From Deinococcus sp045062605 (lineage in GTDB: Bacteria > Deinococcota > Deinococci > Deinococcales > Deinococcaceae): a stretch of DNA of 64,000 nucleotides. The notes under the pieces are model-generated. The model was not told where the DNA came from. It saw only the letters and a program-made list of their open reading frames with translations, and searched no databases. The position numbers and the translations under genes were made by a program. The DNA lies in the NCBI RefSeq assembly GCF_045062605.1, contig NZ_JBJGDW010000001.1, positions 62,001 to 126,000 on the forward strand, in the 5' to 3' direction. This document shows positions 1 through 11,208 of this stretch, one piece after another; positions within the stretch are counted from its first letter, which is position 1, and each line of letters begins with the position of its first letter.

Positions 1-757
1 CCTTCATCCAGCCCCGGTCCGCTTCCGTGATGGTCTGCGTCAGGATGGTCTTGCCTTCCAGGTGTTTCGGGGCGTAGCGCTTGGCATAATGGGTATCCCC
101 GGCGATCACGTCGGCCCAGGCGTAGTACTTGGTGCCCTTGCCCTCCACGCTGCTTTCCTGCTTGGCCCCCGTGGGGTAAAACCAGTCCTGCGGCAGCTTG
201 GTGATCACCGGCAGCACCAGCTTCGCCACGTTCCGCAAAGCCGCCAGCGAGCGCAAAGGCCGGTCAATGCCCAGCCCGAACACCACGTCCCCGAATACGA
301 TGTCCGCGCCGTGCTGCGCCAGCGCCTCCGCCATGCCGAAACGGTCCACAGCAGAGACCATCAACACCTTCTGGGTGCGCCAGTTCAGCAACGGGTCAAG
401 CTGGGCAATCGCGTCGCGCTCCAGCGTGTTCTTCAGGCCGCTGCCGTCCAGCACGGGGGTCTGTTTGGCGTTCGCTATCAGCTTCTTGACGTTGTTGAAC
501 AGGTAGCGCTTGCCGTCCGCGATGACATACAGATCCGCGCCGCCCAGCCCGAAGGCGTCTATCTTGCCGTCCAGCGCCCCGAACAGCTCGGCGGCTTTTT
601 TAGCGTCGGCGTCGGTGCCGATCCGTTCCAGAATGAACGGCTGACCCAGCAGGTGAACTTCCTCGCGGGCGTTGCGCTTGCTGCTGCCCAGGCTGACGCT
701 GACGACGTGTTTGTAGCCTGCGGGGGCCGGGGTCCAGCCGCTCAGAATGTCACTCAT
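1..757 (-). CDS. Conserved Deinococcus-type protein, 3' end outside window (possibly the family annotated quinate 5-dehydrogenase)
   Basis: The reading frame runs from ATG at 757 (MSDILSGWTP) off the left edge of the window, about 252 codons. It contains SVSLGSSKRN, GLGGADLYVIADGKR and VDGSGLKNTLERD, with no signal peptide or membrane segment. I recall closely similar Deinococcus proteins carrying the label quinate 5-dehydrogenase, but no classical Rossmann glycine motif is clear, so that function is not supported by what I see. An in-frame ATG three codons upstream (766) is possible. The 757 start is preferred because a -10 hexamer sits seven bases before it. It diverges from panB. Confidence 0.7.
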   Translation of the reverse strand, partial: MSDILSGWTPAPAGYKHVVSVSLGSSKRNAREEVHLLGQPFILERIGTDADAKKAAELFGALDGKIDAFGLGGADLYVIADGKRYLFNNVKKLIANAKQTPVLDGSGLKNTLERDAIAQLDPLLNWRTQKVLMVSAVDRFGMAEALAQHGADIVFGDVVFGLGIDRPLRSLAALRNVAKLVLPVITKLPQDWFYPTGAKQESSVEGKGTKYYAWADVIAGDTHYAKRYAPKHLEGKTILTQTITEADRGWMK

Positions 758-764
758 GAAGGGC

Positions 765-770
765 ATTGTA
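765..770 (-). promoter_or_regulatory. Leaderless-type -10 box of the gene starting at 757
   Basis: On the minus strand TACAAT is followed by seven bases and then the ATG at 757. Confidence 0.55.
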
Positions 771-824
771 GGCGCGTGCAGGGCACAGAGGGCCAGAAAG
801 CGGCAGGCCACACGCCTCCCCTGC

Positions 825-830
825 TACCCT
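825..830 (+). promoter_or_regulatory. Leaderless-type -10 box of panB
   Basis: TACCCT, then GCCCCC, then the panB ATG. This fixes the start at 837 rather than at the in-frame upstream codon at 747. Confidence 0.6.
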
Positions 831-836
831 GCCCCC

Positions 837-1658
<822 letters not shown>

Positions 1659-1696
1659 GGGTTGGGGGCTGGGCAGCCTGCCTTCCCAAAACCCAC

Positions 1697-1702
1697 TACC
1701 CT
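1697..1702 (+). promoter_or_regulatory. Leaderless-type -10 box of the methyltransferase gene
   Basis: TACCCT is followed by seven bases (CTTTCCC) and the ATG at 1710, which decides that start over the longer frame beginning at 1662. Confidence 0.6.
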
Positions 1703-1709
1703 CTTTCCC

Positions 1710-2447
1710 ATGAACTACGACGACTTCGCCGATCTGTATGACCACCAGTACGAGCTGTACCGCGACGACCTGCACTTCTACGCGGGCGTGGCCGAGCGGG
1801 CGGCGGGGCCGGTGCTGGAGGTAGGGGCCGGAACCGGGCGCGTGACCGCGTATCTGGCACGGCGCGGCGTGGACGTGACTGGGCTGGAACCCAGCGCCCG
1901 CATGATCGCGCGGGCGCAGGAGCGGGCGGCGGGCAGGCAGGCGCTGAAGCTGGTGCAGGGGAACATGCAGACGTTCCAGTTGGAGCAGAAATTCAGCCTG
2001 ATCATCGCCCCCTTCAACGCGCTGATGCACCTGTACACCCCAAATGAGCAGCTCGGGGCACTGCAAAACCTGCACGCGCATCTGGAGCCGGGGGGCCAGT
2101 TCGCCTTTGACCTGTATCTGCCGCGCTTCGGCAAGCCCAACACCGTGCGGCACGAGGGCGAGACGCTGCACGCGCCGGACGGGGGGCGCACCGACATCTT
2201 TCTGGTGCAGCGCCACGACAAGCTGCGCCAGCACATCACCACCGAGTATTCCGTGGACACCACGCACGACGGCGGGCGGCTGACCCGGCAGCATTACACC
2301 CTGACCCAGCGCTATTACACCCGCTACGAGGTGGAGTGGCTGCTGCGCTTCGCGGGCTTCGAGTCGCCGCGCGTGACGGGCAGCTTTCAGGGCGGCCCGC
2401 TGGAAAAGGGCAGCGAGGTCATGGTCTTCCAGACGCGGGCGCTGTAG
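1710..2447 (+). CDS. Class I SAM-dependent methyltransferase
   Basis: The 245-aa protein begins MNYDDFADLYDHQYELY, a common start for small-molecule methyltransferases. Motif I is VLEVGAGTGRVTAYLA at about residues 35-50, followed by GLEPSARMIARAQERA (motif II region) and LIIAPFNALMHL (motif IV region). The C-terminal half, with YTRYEVEWLLRFAGF, resembles UbiE/Tam-like enzymes. No cysteine cluster or RNA-binding module is visible. The substrate cannot be inferred from sequence or neighbours. Confidence 0.85.
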   Translation: MNYDDFADLYDHQYELYRDDLHFYAGVAERAAGPVLEVGAGTGRVTAYLARRGVDVTGLEPSARMIARAQERAAGRQALKLVQGNMQTFQLEQKFSLIIAPFNALMHLYTPNEQLGALQNLHAHLEPGGQFAFDLYLPRFGKPNTVRHEGETLHAPDGGRTDIFLVQRHDKLRQHITTEYSVDTTHDGGRLTRQHYTLTQRYYTRYEVEWLLRFAGFESPRVTGSFQGGPLEKGSEVMVFQTRAL

Positions 2448-2532
2448 CGACTGCGGAAGATTTATGGTCCCAATTTTTAGCCCCGCCTAAGCCCCTGTCG
2501 GCTGCCGTGCTATTGCGCTGCCTGTCAGCCGC

Positions 2533-2538
2533 TAGAAT
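2533..2538 (+). promoter_or_regulatory. Leaderless-type -10 box of the M20 hydrolase gene
   Basis: TAGAAT is followed by eight bases and the ATG at 2547. The in-frame TTG at 2538 overlaps this hexamer and is therefore an unlikely start. Confidence 0.6.
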
Positions 2539-2546
2539 TGCGCCCA

Positions 2547-3632
2547 ATGCCTCTTGCTTATCTGGCGCGGATCGCGCAGACGCCTGCACCTACATTCGCG
2601 GAAGGACGACGGGCCGAGTTGATCGCGGAATTGTGGCGGGAACTGGGCTATCCCTGCGACATCGACGCGGTGGGCAATGTGCTGACCCGCATCGTGCCCC
2701 CCGGCACCGAGGGCCGCCCGGCGCTGCTGCTGGCCTCGCATCTGGACACCGTGTTCGAGGCCGGGACCGACGTGACCGTGCGCGAGGACGGTGGGCGGCT
2801 GATCGGGCCAGGAGTGGGCGACAACAGCGCCAGTCTGGCCGTGCTGACGGCGCTGCTGCGCGACCTGCGCGGTCAGGTGGGCTTGCTCCGCCGTCCGCTG
2901 TGGCTGGCGGCCAATGTGGGCGAGGAAGGACTGGGTGACCTGCGCGGCAGCAAACACCTGATCTCGCAGCACCGCGAGCAGTTGGGGGCGTTGATCGCAG
3001 TGGACGGGTATCTGGGCATCGCGGTCACGCGCGGGGTGGGCGTGCGGCGCTACCGGGCCACCTTCTTGGGGCCGGGCGGGCATTCCTGGGGCGATCAGTC
3101 TCCCAGCGCCCTGCACGCACTGGGGAGGGCCATCAGCGGGCTGTACGCCCTGCCGTTACCGCCCGCACCGCGCACCACCTTGAACGTGGGCGTGGCCTCG
3201 GGCGGCACCAGCGTCAATTCCATCGCGGCCAGCGCCGAGTTGCTGCTGGACCTGCGCTCGCTGGACCCCGAGGTGCTGGGCAAACTGGACCGCCGCGCGG
3301 TCTCGGCGCTGCACGCGGCGGCGCGCGAGGCGGGCGTAACCGTGCGGATCGAGCAGGTAGGGGACCGCCCCGGCGGCGACCTGCACAGCGCGGCGCTGAC
3401 GCCCCTGATCCGCGAGGCCGCCCGCGAGATCCGCACCGACCTGCGAACAGCGGCCAGCAGCACCGACGCCAACGCCGCCGCGCCCCACGGCCTGCCTGCC
3501 ATCGCCATCGGTGTGTACCGGGGCGGCAACGCGCACCGTCTGGACGAATGGGTGCAGACCAGCAGCCTGGAACCGGGCCTGAAATTCCTGCGCCGCGTGG
3601 TGGAACTGTACCAGCAGCAACCCGTGGCGTAA
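2547..3632 (+). CDS. M20/M25/M40 family metallohydrolase (peptidase T / carboxypeptidase type)
   Basis: A 361-aa cytoplasmic dinuclear zinc hydrolase of the M20 family, cleaving amide bonds in peptides or acylated amino acids. Metal-site landmarks are ASHLDTVFEAG (His, Asp), GPGVGDNSAS (bridging Asp), NVGEEGLGDLRG (catalytic Glu pair) and a C-terminal GGNAHRLDEWV carrying the last His. The lid domain contains GPGGHSWGDQSPSAL. Length and motif order are normal for the family. The substrate is unknown. Confidence 0.92.
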   Translation: MPLAYLARIAQTPAPTFAEGRRAELIAELWRELGYPCDIDAVGNVLTRIVPPGTEGRPALLLASHLDTVFEAGTDVTVREDGGRLIGPGVGDNSASLAVLTALLRDLRGQVGLLRRPLWLAANVGEEGLGDLRGSKHLISQHREQLGALIAVDGYLGIAVTRGVGVRRYRATFLGPGGHSWGDQSPSALHALGRAISGLYALPLPPAPRTTLNVGVASGGTSVNSIAASAELLLDLRSLDPEVLGKLDRRAVSALHAAAREAGVTVRIEQVGDRPGGDLHSAALTPLIREAAREIRTDLRTAASSTDANAAAPHGLPAIAIGVYRGGNAHRLDEWVQTSSLEPGLKFLRRVVELYQQQPVA

Positions 3633-3797
3633 ATCTTCTGAGGGTAAGCGGCTGGCTCTGATCAGCCACCCCCAGCTCCCCCCAGTGCCACTGTAGCCAT
3701 TCCCGCTTTTTGCCGTGCAGGCGCAGGCTTTCGTGACTTTTACAGCAATTCCGGCCCACCATTTTCCCATCTGTTCGGGGCAGAATGGGGGTCAGTT

Positions 3798-5165
3798 ATG
3801 AAACCAACCGCGCGCTCCTCCGCCCCGCGCCGTGTCGCCTCCGGCAGCCCCTTTCTGGCCCACACAGGACGTGTGCTGATGCTGGGCAGCGCTCTGCTGC
3901 TGAGCGGTACCGGGGCGCAGGCCGTGTCCTCTCCGGCGCAAACCGTCTTTAACCGGGTCAACTTTCTGCTGGAAGACAATTACGGCGGACTGTCCACGGT
4001 GGACCGCGTGGCACTGACCGCCGAGTACCAAAAACGGCTGGACGCCGTATGCAGTTCCTCGCCCGCCGATTGCGCCGAGGCCAAGGCGTACCCGGTGATT
4101 CAGGCCGAGGTCACGGCGCTGGGCGACGAGCACACGTTCTTCCAGACCCCCGAGGATTTCAAGGAATTCTCGGCCAGCGCCAGCGGGGGCAACCGCTTGC
4201 AATTCGGCGTCAAACTGGCTCGGCTGGACGGCGAGAACCGCGTGGTCACCGAAGTCGTGCCGGGCAGCGCCGCCGAGGAAGGCGGCCTGATGCGCGGCGA
4301 CCTGTTGCTGAGCATCGACAACGCGCCCTATACCTTCACGGGCCTCAAGGCGGCCAAGGAAAAGGGCGTGCCTATCGCCCTGGGCCTGACCCGCAAGGGC
4401 GTGGGCCTGACCCTGACCCTGGCCTCCCGCGAGAGCAGCACGCGTGATCTGCCGCGCATCGATTACGTGCCCGCCAGCACGCCAGTAGGCGCGGCCAGCA
4501 CCGCCACGGCAGGCGAGGTGGCCGTGCTGAGGATTCCCACCTTTCTGTCGGGTGGGGGGGTGGCCCAGCAGGTCCATGATCTGGTGGGCCAGGCCCAGGC
4601 ACGCGGGGCCTCGGGCATGCTCATCGATTTGCGTGGCAACGGCGGCGGCAGCCTGTACGAGTGCGACAGCGGTGTGAGCGCCTTCGTGCCCAACGTGACC
4701 CGCATCGCCCGCAGCGTGGACGGCAATGTCCGTACGGTGGTCAGCCGGGGCACGCGCCTGGAAGATGGCCGCATCGCCGGCAGTGTCCGCAACCCCAAGC
4801 TGTGGACTGGTCCGCTGGCCGTGCTGGTGGACGGCAGCAGCGCCTCATGCAGCGAGTTTTTTGCCTATGAAATTCAGTACGCCGGGCGCGGCCCGGTCAT
4901 CGGCGAGACCACCGCCGGGGTAGGCAACACCGCCACCCGTATCTTTGAAGTCGGTGACGGCGCGCTGCAACTGACCATCCTGAATTACGCCAAGCCCGAC
5001 GGCACGCCGTACCCCACCCGCATCACCCCCGATCAGACATTCACCCAGGGAGAAGAACAGATTCGCGCCCTGACCCAGGGCAAGGACGATCTGCTCAATG
5101 ACGGCCTGAAGGCACTGGCCAAGGCTCCGGTGTTGACGCTGGACCCGGTGCGTGATCGGCCCTAA
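3798..5165 (+). CDS. Secreted S41 family (C-terminal processing type) peptidase with PDZ domain
   Basis: The 455-aa protein has a basic N terminus, a hydrophobic stretch (VLMLGSALLLSGTGAQA) and a likely signal-peptidase site after AQA near residue 42. A PDZ-like region follows (VVPGSAAEEGGLMRGDLLLSIDN), then the S41 core with DLRGNGGGSLYE and the nucleophile region GSSASCSEFFAYE. The Lys that CtpA/Tsp enzymes carry about 25 residues after the Ser is absent: the equivalent stretch reads GETTAGVGN. The catalytic arrangement may therefore be tricorn-like, or the protein inactive. The GGGGGT before the ATG could be its ribosome binding site. It is monocistronic and ends in a hairpin. Confidence 0.88.
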   Translation: MKPTARSSAPRRVASGSPFLAHTGRVLMLGSALLLSGTGAQAVSSPAQTVFNRVNFLLEDNYGGLSTVDRVALTAEYQKRLDAVCSSSPADCAEAKAYPVIQAEVTALGDEHTFFQTPEDFKEFSASASGGNRLQFGVKLARLDGENRVVTEVVPGSAAEEGGLMRGDLLLSIDNAPYTFTGLKAAKEKGVPIALGLTRKGVGLTLTLASRESSTRDLPRIDYVPASTPVGAASTATAGEVAVLRIPTFLSGGGVAQQVHDLVGQAQARGASGMLIDLRGNGGGSLYECDSGVSAFVPNVTRIARSVDGNVRTVVSRGTRLEDGRIAGSVRNPKLWTGPLAVLVDGSSASCSEFFAYEIQYAGRGPVIGETTAGVGNTATRIFEVGDGALQLTILNYAKPDGTPYPTRITPDQTFTQGEEQIRALTQGKDDLLNDGLKALAKAPVLTLDPVRDRP

Positions 5166-5195
5166 GTACGGATTGCGAAAGGCGTTGAAAAAGGA

Positions 5196-5223
5196 AAAGC
5201 ACCCACCTCAACACGGGTGCTTT
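5196..5223. terminator. Bidirectional terminator between the S41 gene and accC
   Basis: AAAGCACCC and GGGTGCTTT form a nine-base stem with a ten-base loop. A/T-rich flanks suit termination of both convergent genes. Confidence 0.75.
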
Positions 5224-5253
5224 CTTACTGTCGAAATACTCTGAAACTGGACC

Positions 5254-6591
<1,338 letters not shown>

Positions 6592-6679
6592 GACGCCGCC
6601 TTGTACGAGATGGCTCTGATTGCCGAATATCCGGGAAGGCACCGGACATTCGTCCATCGCCGCCATCCCGTACACGTTG

Positions 6680-6699
6680 CTTCTCGCTCCGCTCGGATT
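6680..6699 (-). repeat. 20-bp core shared with the 134-bp dispersed element
   Basis: The minus strand reads AATCCGAGCGGAGCGAGAAG, identical to 20 bases inside the element at 46144-46277. Only this core matches well; I cannot find the terminal inverted repeats nearby. It lies in the accB-accC intergenic spacer and may be a decayed copy or a shared functional motif. Confidence 0.5.
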
Positions 6700-6718
6700 C
6701 GTCTTCGACTCATCGCAA

Positions 6719-7234
<516 letters not shown>

Positions 7235-7325
7235 GGCCCCTCCTTATGGTCGTGACAATCGGGTCTGCTGCGGCGGTTCTGTTGAAGTGGATTGCGCCTG
7301 TTCATCATGACGGGTCAGAAGCGGA

Positions 7326-7351
7326 GGGTCTTTCCCCCGCTCCCAAGACCC
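7326..7351. terminator. Hairpin in the iclR-accB spacer
   Basis: GGGTCTT and AAGACCC form a seven-base stem with a 12-base loop, just downstream of the iclR stop on the minus strand. No strong U-run follows, so it is a weak terminator candidate. Confidence 0.35.
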
Positions 7352-7462
7352 GTTTGGCTGCCTGCCGAGTTTAGCGGCTTCCGCAGATGGATAGGCGAAA
7401 TCTGATACTCGGTTCAGTTCTGCCAGACAGCCGACATCCAGACGCCCGGCATCCAGCGCCCC

Positions 7463-8167
7463 TCAGTTCAGTCCCTCCGCCTCGCGCACGATGTCCAGTA
7501 CCCGCTCGCGCACAGCCCTTTCCTCGCGCAGGTAGCGTTCGGCGCTCATCTGCACGCCGATGGCGGCCACCAGCGCGCCCGCGTAGTGGTACGGTACGCC
7601 TAGGGTGCATTGGCCCGGAATCCATTCCTCGATGCTGTAGGCGTAGCCCAGCCTTTGCACCCGCGCCACCTCAGTGCGCCACTCGTCGGGGGTGGTGATG
7701 CTGCTCTGCGTGCAGCCAGCAAAGGTTTTGGGCGTGATGTCGCCGTGGGCATACAGGATCTTGCCGCTGGCCGTAGAGGTGGCGGGCAGATAGATGTCCA
7801 GCGGCAGATCGATGTCGGCGTCCGGGTGGCGTTCGCGGATGGCGGCCACCACTTCCTCGCCCTCCAGAATGCATAAAAAGGCCACGCAGCGCACCTCCAG
7901 CGCCAGCCGGGTAATCAATGAGCGGGCGTCGGGAAACCACGGCAACGAGGCTGTGAGTTGCGCGCCCATCTCGGCCAGATGCCACGACAGGCGGTATTTT
8001 CCGGCAGGGGTGCGGCGCAGAAAGCCCGCCCCGGTCAGGCCCGCCAGATACGCGTGGGCCGTGGCCCGTGGAATACCCAGATGCGCGGCCAGGGCGCGCA
8101 CGCCCCATTCGGGCTGCTCGGCGCTGAAGGCCGACAGGATGTTCGCCGCTTTTTGGAGGGACAGCAC
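7463..8167 (-). CDS. IclR family transcriptional regulator
   Basis: The 234-aa protein has an N-terminal winged helix-turn-helix (MLSLQKAANILSAF, then VRALAAHLGIPRATAHAYLAGL as the recognition region) and a C-terminal effector-binding domain (GYAYSIEEWIPGQCTLGVPY). This layout is typical of IclR regulators of small-molecule catabolism. The GTG start is placed six bases after a -10 hexamer. The divergent 380-bp spacer before murG holds palindromes that could be its operators. The effector is unknown. Confidence 0.9.
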   Translation of the reverse strand: MLSLQKAANILSAFSAEQPEWGVRALAAHLGIPRATAHAYLAGLTGAGFLRRTPAGKYRLSWHLAEMGAQLTASLPWFPDARSLITRLALEVRCVAFLCILEGEEVVAAIRERHPDADIDLPLDIYLPATSTASGKILYAHGDITPKTFAGCTQSSITTPDEWRTEVARVQRLGYAYSIEEWIPGQCTLGVPYHYAGALVAAIGVQMSAERYLREERAVRERVLDIVREAEGLN

Positions 8168-8173
8168 CTGTCC

Positions 8174-8179
8174 AGCTTA
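8174..8179 (-). promoter_or_regulatory. Leaderless-type -10 box of iclR
   Basis: On the minus strand TAAGCT is followed by six bases and the GTG start at 8167. Confidence 0.5.
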
Positions 8180-8246
8180 CGCGGACAAAGGGGAGAATGT
8201 AAATGTGTGTATGGCTTCATTGTGGATTGAGGAAAAGAGGAGCAGA

Positions 8247-8286
8247 GCGGAGGGGCGGGTTGGCTCCCACCGCCTGATCCCTCCGC
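8247..8286. other. Inverted repeat in the iclR-murG spacer
   Basis: GCGGAGGG and CCCTCCGC flank an inner GCGG/CCGC pairing. The divergent spacer 8180-8535 contains no convincing gene. It holds this inverted repeat and the palindrome at 8414-8427. Confidence 0.45.
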
Positions 8287-8413
8287 TTCCTGATTTCTGT
8301 GCCTCGCAGCTTTGCAGGTCCGCCCCTACGGAGGAAAGCTAAGGAAACTTTTGCACGGCACGGACTTCCACCTCCCACGTTCCATCCATTATGCGACTCC
8401 CAGTCACAGCAAC

Positions 8414-8427
8414 AGGCAACGTTGCCT
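8414..8427. promoter_or_regulatory. 14-bp perfect palindrome, candidate operator
   Basis: AGGCAACGTTGCCT is self-complementary over its full length and lies between iclR and murG. IclR proteins bind short palindromes, so this is a candidate site; no further evidence is visible. Confidence 0.4.
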
Positions 8428-8535
8428 CAAAACGCTCCCGTGCGGCGCTGGATTCACGCCATCTTCAGAGCTTCCCGACCTGGCGGTCCTCCTGCCAACC
8501 CCTCTGCCTGCGCCACAGTCCACGGCCCCATCCTT

Positions 8536-8541
8536 TACACT
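8536..8541 (+). promoter_or_regulatory. Leaderless-type -10 box of murG
   Basis: TACACT is followed by eight bases and the ATG at 8550. This supports the short MurG start over the in-frame upstream ATG at 8391. Confidence 0.6.
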
Positions 8542-8549
8542 GCGCCCCA

Positions 8550-9731
8550 ATGGCTCTGGTGGTGATGGCGACAGGTGGAACGGGCGGACACATTTACCCG
8601 GCGGTGGCAACCGCACATGAACTCACGCGGCGCGGGCACGCGGCCATGATCCTGGGGCAGCGCGGCGGCATGGAAGAACGGATCGCTGCCGATCACGGCC
8701 TGCTGTTTCAGGGTGTGGACGCGGGCAAACTGGCCCGCAGCGGACAGGGCCGCCCAGACCCGCGCGAACTGATCCGCGCTGGGCAGGGCATCGCGCAGGC
8801 GCGGGCGGTGCTGTCCAGACTGAAGCCCGGCGCGGTGGTGGGCTACGGCGGCTTTGCCAGCCTGCCGGGGGTGCTGGCCGCCCAGAGCCTGCGGATTCCC
8901 ACCGTGCTGCACGAACAGAACGCCCGTCTGGGCCTGACACAACGGCTGGCGGTCCGGCAGGCAAAGGCGGTGGGCACCGCTTACGAACGGGTGCTGGGCC
9001 TGGATCCCCGCAAAGCCATGATGGTGGGCATGCCGGTGCGCGAGGAACGCGTGGACCGCATGACGGCGCTGAATCGCCTGAAGCTGCGCGTCGGCCCGCT
9101 GACGGTTCTGGTGATGGGCGGCTCACAGGGTTCACTGTTTCTGAACAACAACGTGCCGGACACCCTACGCAACATCCTGGGCACCGAGGGTCTGCTGGAA
9201 AGCGGCTCGGCGGCCACCACGGCACGCATCGACCTGCAATTTGAAGCGCAGGACGAGCGCAACCTGTTCCGCGATCTGGTCTCGGAGGCGGTGGGCAGCG
9301 AGGCCATTCAGGTGATCCATTCCACCGGGCCGCGCTGGTTTCCAGAAGTCGCCTCGCGGGTACAGGATATGGACTGGTACCACGCCACGGGATTTGTGGA
9401 CGCGGTGGCGGCGTGGTCTGCGGCGGACCTGGCGATCACGCGGGCGGGCACGGGCACGCTGGCCGAGGCCGCGTTCCACGGCGTGCCCACCATCATGGTG
9501 CCGCTGCCCGAATCGGCAGAGAACCACCAGTTCCACAACGCCAGCATGGTGCAGGAGGCGGGGGCCGGAATCCTGGTCGAGCAGGCGCGCGTGAACGCGG
9601 AGCTGGGGGCAGCAGTGTTACAGTGTTCCTCGCCCGCCGCCCGCGCCGAGATGCGCGACGCGGCGCTGGGACGCTCCCCCGTGGGCGCCGCCGGACGCTT
9701 CGCCGACCTGATCGAAGGAGTGCTGCGCTGA
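8550..9731 (+). CDS. murG: UDP-GlcNAc:undecaprenyl-PP-MurNAc-pentapeptide GlcNAc transferase
   Basis: MurG converts lipid I to lipid II at the inner face of the membrane. The 393-aa GT-B enzyme starts MALVVMATGGTGGHIYP with the glycine-rich loop typical of MurG. Other landmarks are GYGGFASLPGVLAA, LHEQNARLGLTQRL, VMGGSQGSLFLNNN and the UDP-GlcNAc site GVPTIMVPLPESAENHQ. It opens the wall/division cluster and its TGA overlaps the murC ATG. Confidence 0.96.
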   Translation: MALVVMATGGTGGHIYPAVATAHELTRRGHAAMILGQRGGMEERIAADHGLLFQGVDAGKLARSGQGRPDPRELIRAGQGIAQARAVLSRLKPGAVVGYGGFASLPGVLAAQSLRIPTVLHEQNARLGLTQRLAVRQAKAVGTAYERVLGLDPRKAMMVGMPVREERVDRMTALNRLKLRVGPLTVLVMGGSQGSLFLNNNVPDTLRNILGTEGLLESGSAATTARIDLQFEAQDERNLFRDLVSEAVGSEAIQVIHSTGPRWFPEVASRVQDMDWYHATGFVDAVAAWSAADLAITRAGTGTLAEAAFHGVPTIMVPLPESAENHQFHNASMVQEAGAGILVEQARVNAELGAAVLQCSSPAARAEMRDAALGRSPVGAAGRFADLIEGVLR

Positions 9732-11206
9732 TGCTCCCACCCCCTTCTGGTATGACAGACCTCCCTCCATCCAAAACCACCACTGACCCGTCCCAGTTGC
9801 ACTCTCATCAGATGCGCCCTCATCAGGTGCACTACCACCTGATGGGCATCGGCGGCATCGGCATGAGCGCTTTTGCCCGGCTGCTGCGGGCACGCGGCGC
9901 GTGGGTCAGTGGCTGTGACGAGTCCAGCACCGAACTGACCGCGCAACTTGGGGCCGAGGGGATTGCGGTGGACATCGGCCACGCAGCGGCACACGTCACC
10001 GATCAGCCCTACGGCAAAATCGACGTACTGGTGGCTTCCGAGGCGGTGCCGAAAGACCACCCGGAACTGGTGGCGGCCAGAGAGGCGGGCCTAGAGGTTC
10101 GCCCACGCATGGCGCTACTAGACGAGTTGCTGCGCGCCGGCCCCAGCATCGGCGTGATCGGCACGCACGGCAAGACCACCACCACCAGCATGATCGCCGT
10201 GGCACTGGCCGGAGCGGGGCTGGACCCCTCCGCTTTCGTGGGCGGCATCGTGCCCGAATTCGGTAGCAATGCCCGCGTAGGTACTGGTCCTTTTGTGGCC
10301 GAGGTGGACGAGTCGGACCGCGCTTTTGCCGATCTGGGCAGCCAAACAGCCGTGTTCACCAACGCCGAGGATGACCATGTGGGCGGCAATCAGGCCACCT
10401 ACTGGGCCACCGTGGAGGAGCAGCACGCGGGTTTTGCGCGCTACGTGGCGCAGTCGGAACGGGTGCTGCTGTGCGCCGACTGGCCGGGGCTGGAAGAGCT
10501 GTGCGGCGGAGCAAAAGAGATGCTCAGTTATGGGCAAGCGGAAAGGGCCGATTACCGCGCCGTGAACCTGCGCCCGGACCCGGACGGCACATCGTTCACC
10601 ATTCTTTTCAGGGGCGAAACGCTGGGCGAGGCGCGCGTGGGATTGCCAGGGCTACATAACGTCCTGAACGCGCTGGCGGCGCTGGCCGTCAACTATCTGT
10701 ACGGTGGGGAATTCGGGCCTGCCGCCGCCGCTCTGGCCGCCTTCGGGGGACCGGGGCGACGCTGGCAGCGCATCGGCACCCTGAACGGGGCGCTGGTCAT
10801 TGACGATTACGCGCACAACGCCACCAAAGTCGCCGCCGCCGTGCAGGCCGCGCGCCAGACCGGGCGGCGCGTGCGGGTGGTCTTTCAGCCGCACCGCTAC
10901 CTGCGGACGCAGCAGAGCTGGCCCCGGCTGGCCGACGCCCTGATGGACGCCGATGAGGTGCTGCTGCTGGACATTGCCTCCGCTTCCGAAACGCCCATCG
11001 AGGGCATCCACGCCACGCTGATCTCGGACCGGATGGCGGGGAACGGGCATACGGGCATCCGTTATCTGCCGGACCGCGCCGAGGTCCTGCGCGTGCTGCG
11101 CCAGTCGGCGGACCCCGGCGACATCATCGTGACGATGGGCGCGGGCGACGTGTGGAAGCTGTCGCGCGAACTGGTGGAGCCGGAAGCCGCCGGGGTGTCG
11201 GGGTGA
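9731..11206 (+). CDS. murC: UDP-N-acetylmuramate--L-alanine ligase
   Basis: The 491-aa Mur ligase adds L-Ala to UDP-MurNAc. Domains in order are a nucleotide-sugar fold with GIGGIGMSAFARLL, an ATP domain with GTHGKTTTTSMIA and FTNAEDDHVGG, and a C-terminal domain with IDDYAHNATKV and VFQPHRYLRT. The start overlaps the murG stop (TGATG). A second ATG at 9752 would remove a seven-residue proline-rich extension. The N terminus is about 35 residues longer than the conserved fold requires. Confidence 0.95.
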   Translation: MLPPPSGMTDLPPSKTTTDPSQLHSHQMRPHQVHYHLMGIGGIGMSAFARLLRARGAWVSGCDESSTELTAQLGAEGIAVDIGHAAAHVTDQPYGKIDVLVASEAVPKDHPELVAAREAGLEVRPRMALLDELLRAGPSIGVIGTHGKTTTTSMIAVALAGAGLDPSAFVGGIVPEFGSNARVGTGPFVAEVDESDRAFADLGSQTAVFTNAEDDHVGGNQATYWATVEEQHAGFARYVAQSERVLLCADWPGLEELCGGAKEMLSYGQAERADYRAVNLRPDPDGTSFTILFRGETLGEARVGLPGLHNVLNALAALAVNYLYGGEFGPAAAALAAFGGPGRRWQRIGTLNGALVIDDYAHNATKVAAAVQAARQTGRRVRVVFQPHRYLRTQQSWPRLADALMDADEVLLLDIASASETPIEGIHATLISDRMAGNGHTGIRYLPDRAEVLRVLRQSADPGDIIVTMGAGDVWKLSRELVEPEAAGVSG

Positions 11207-11208
11207 AG

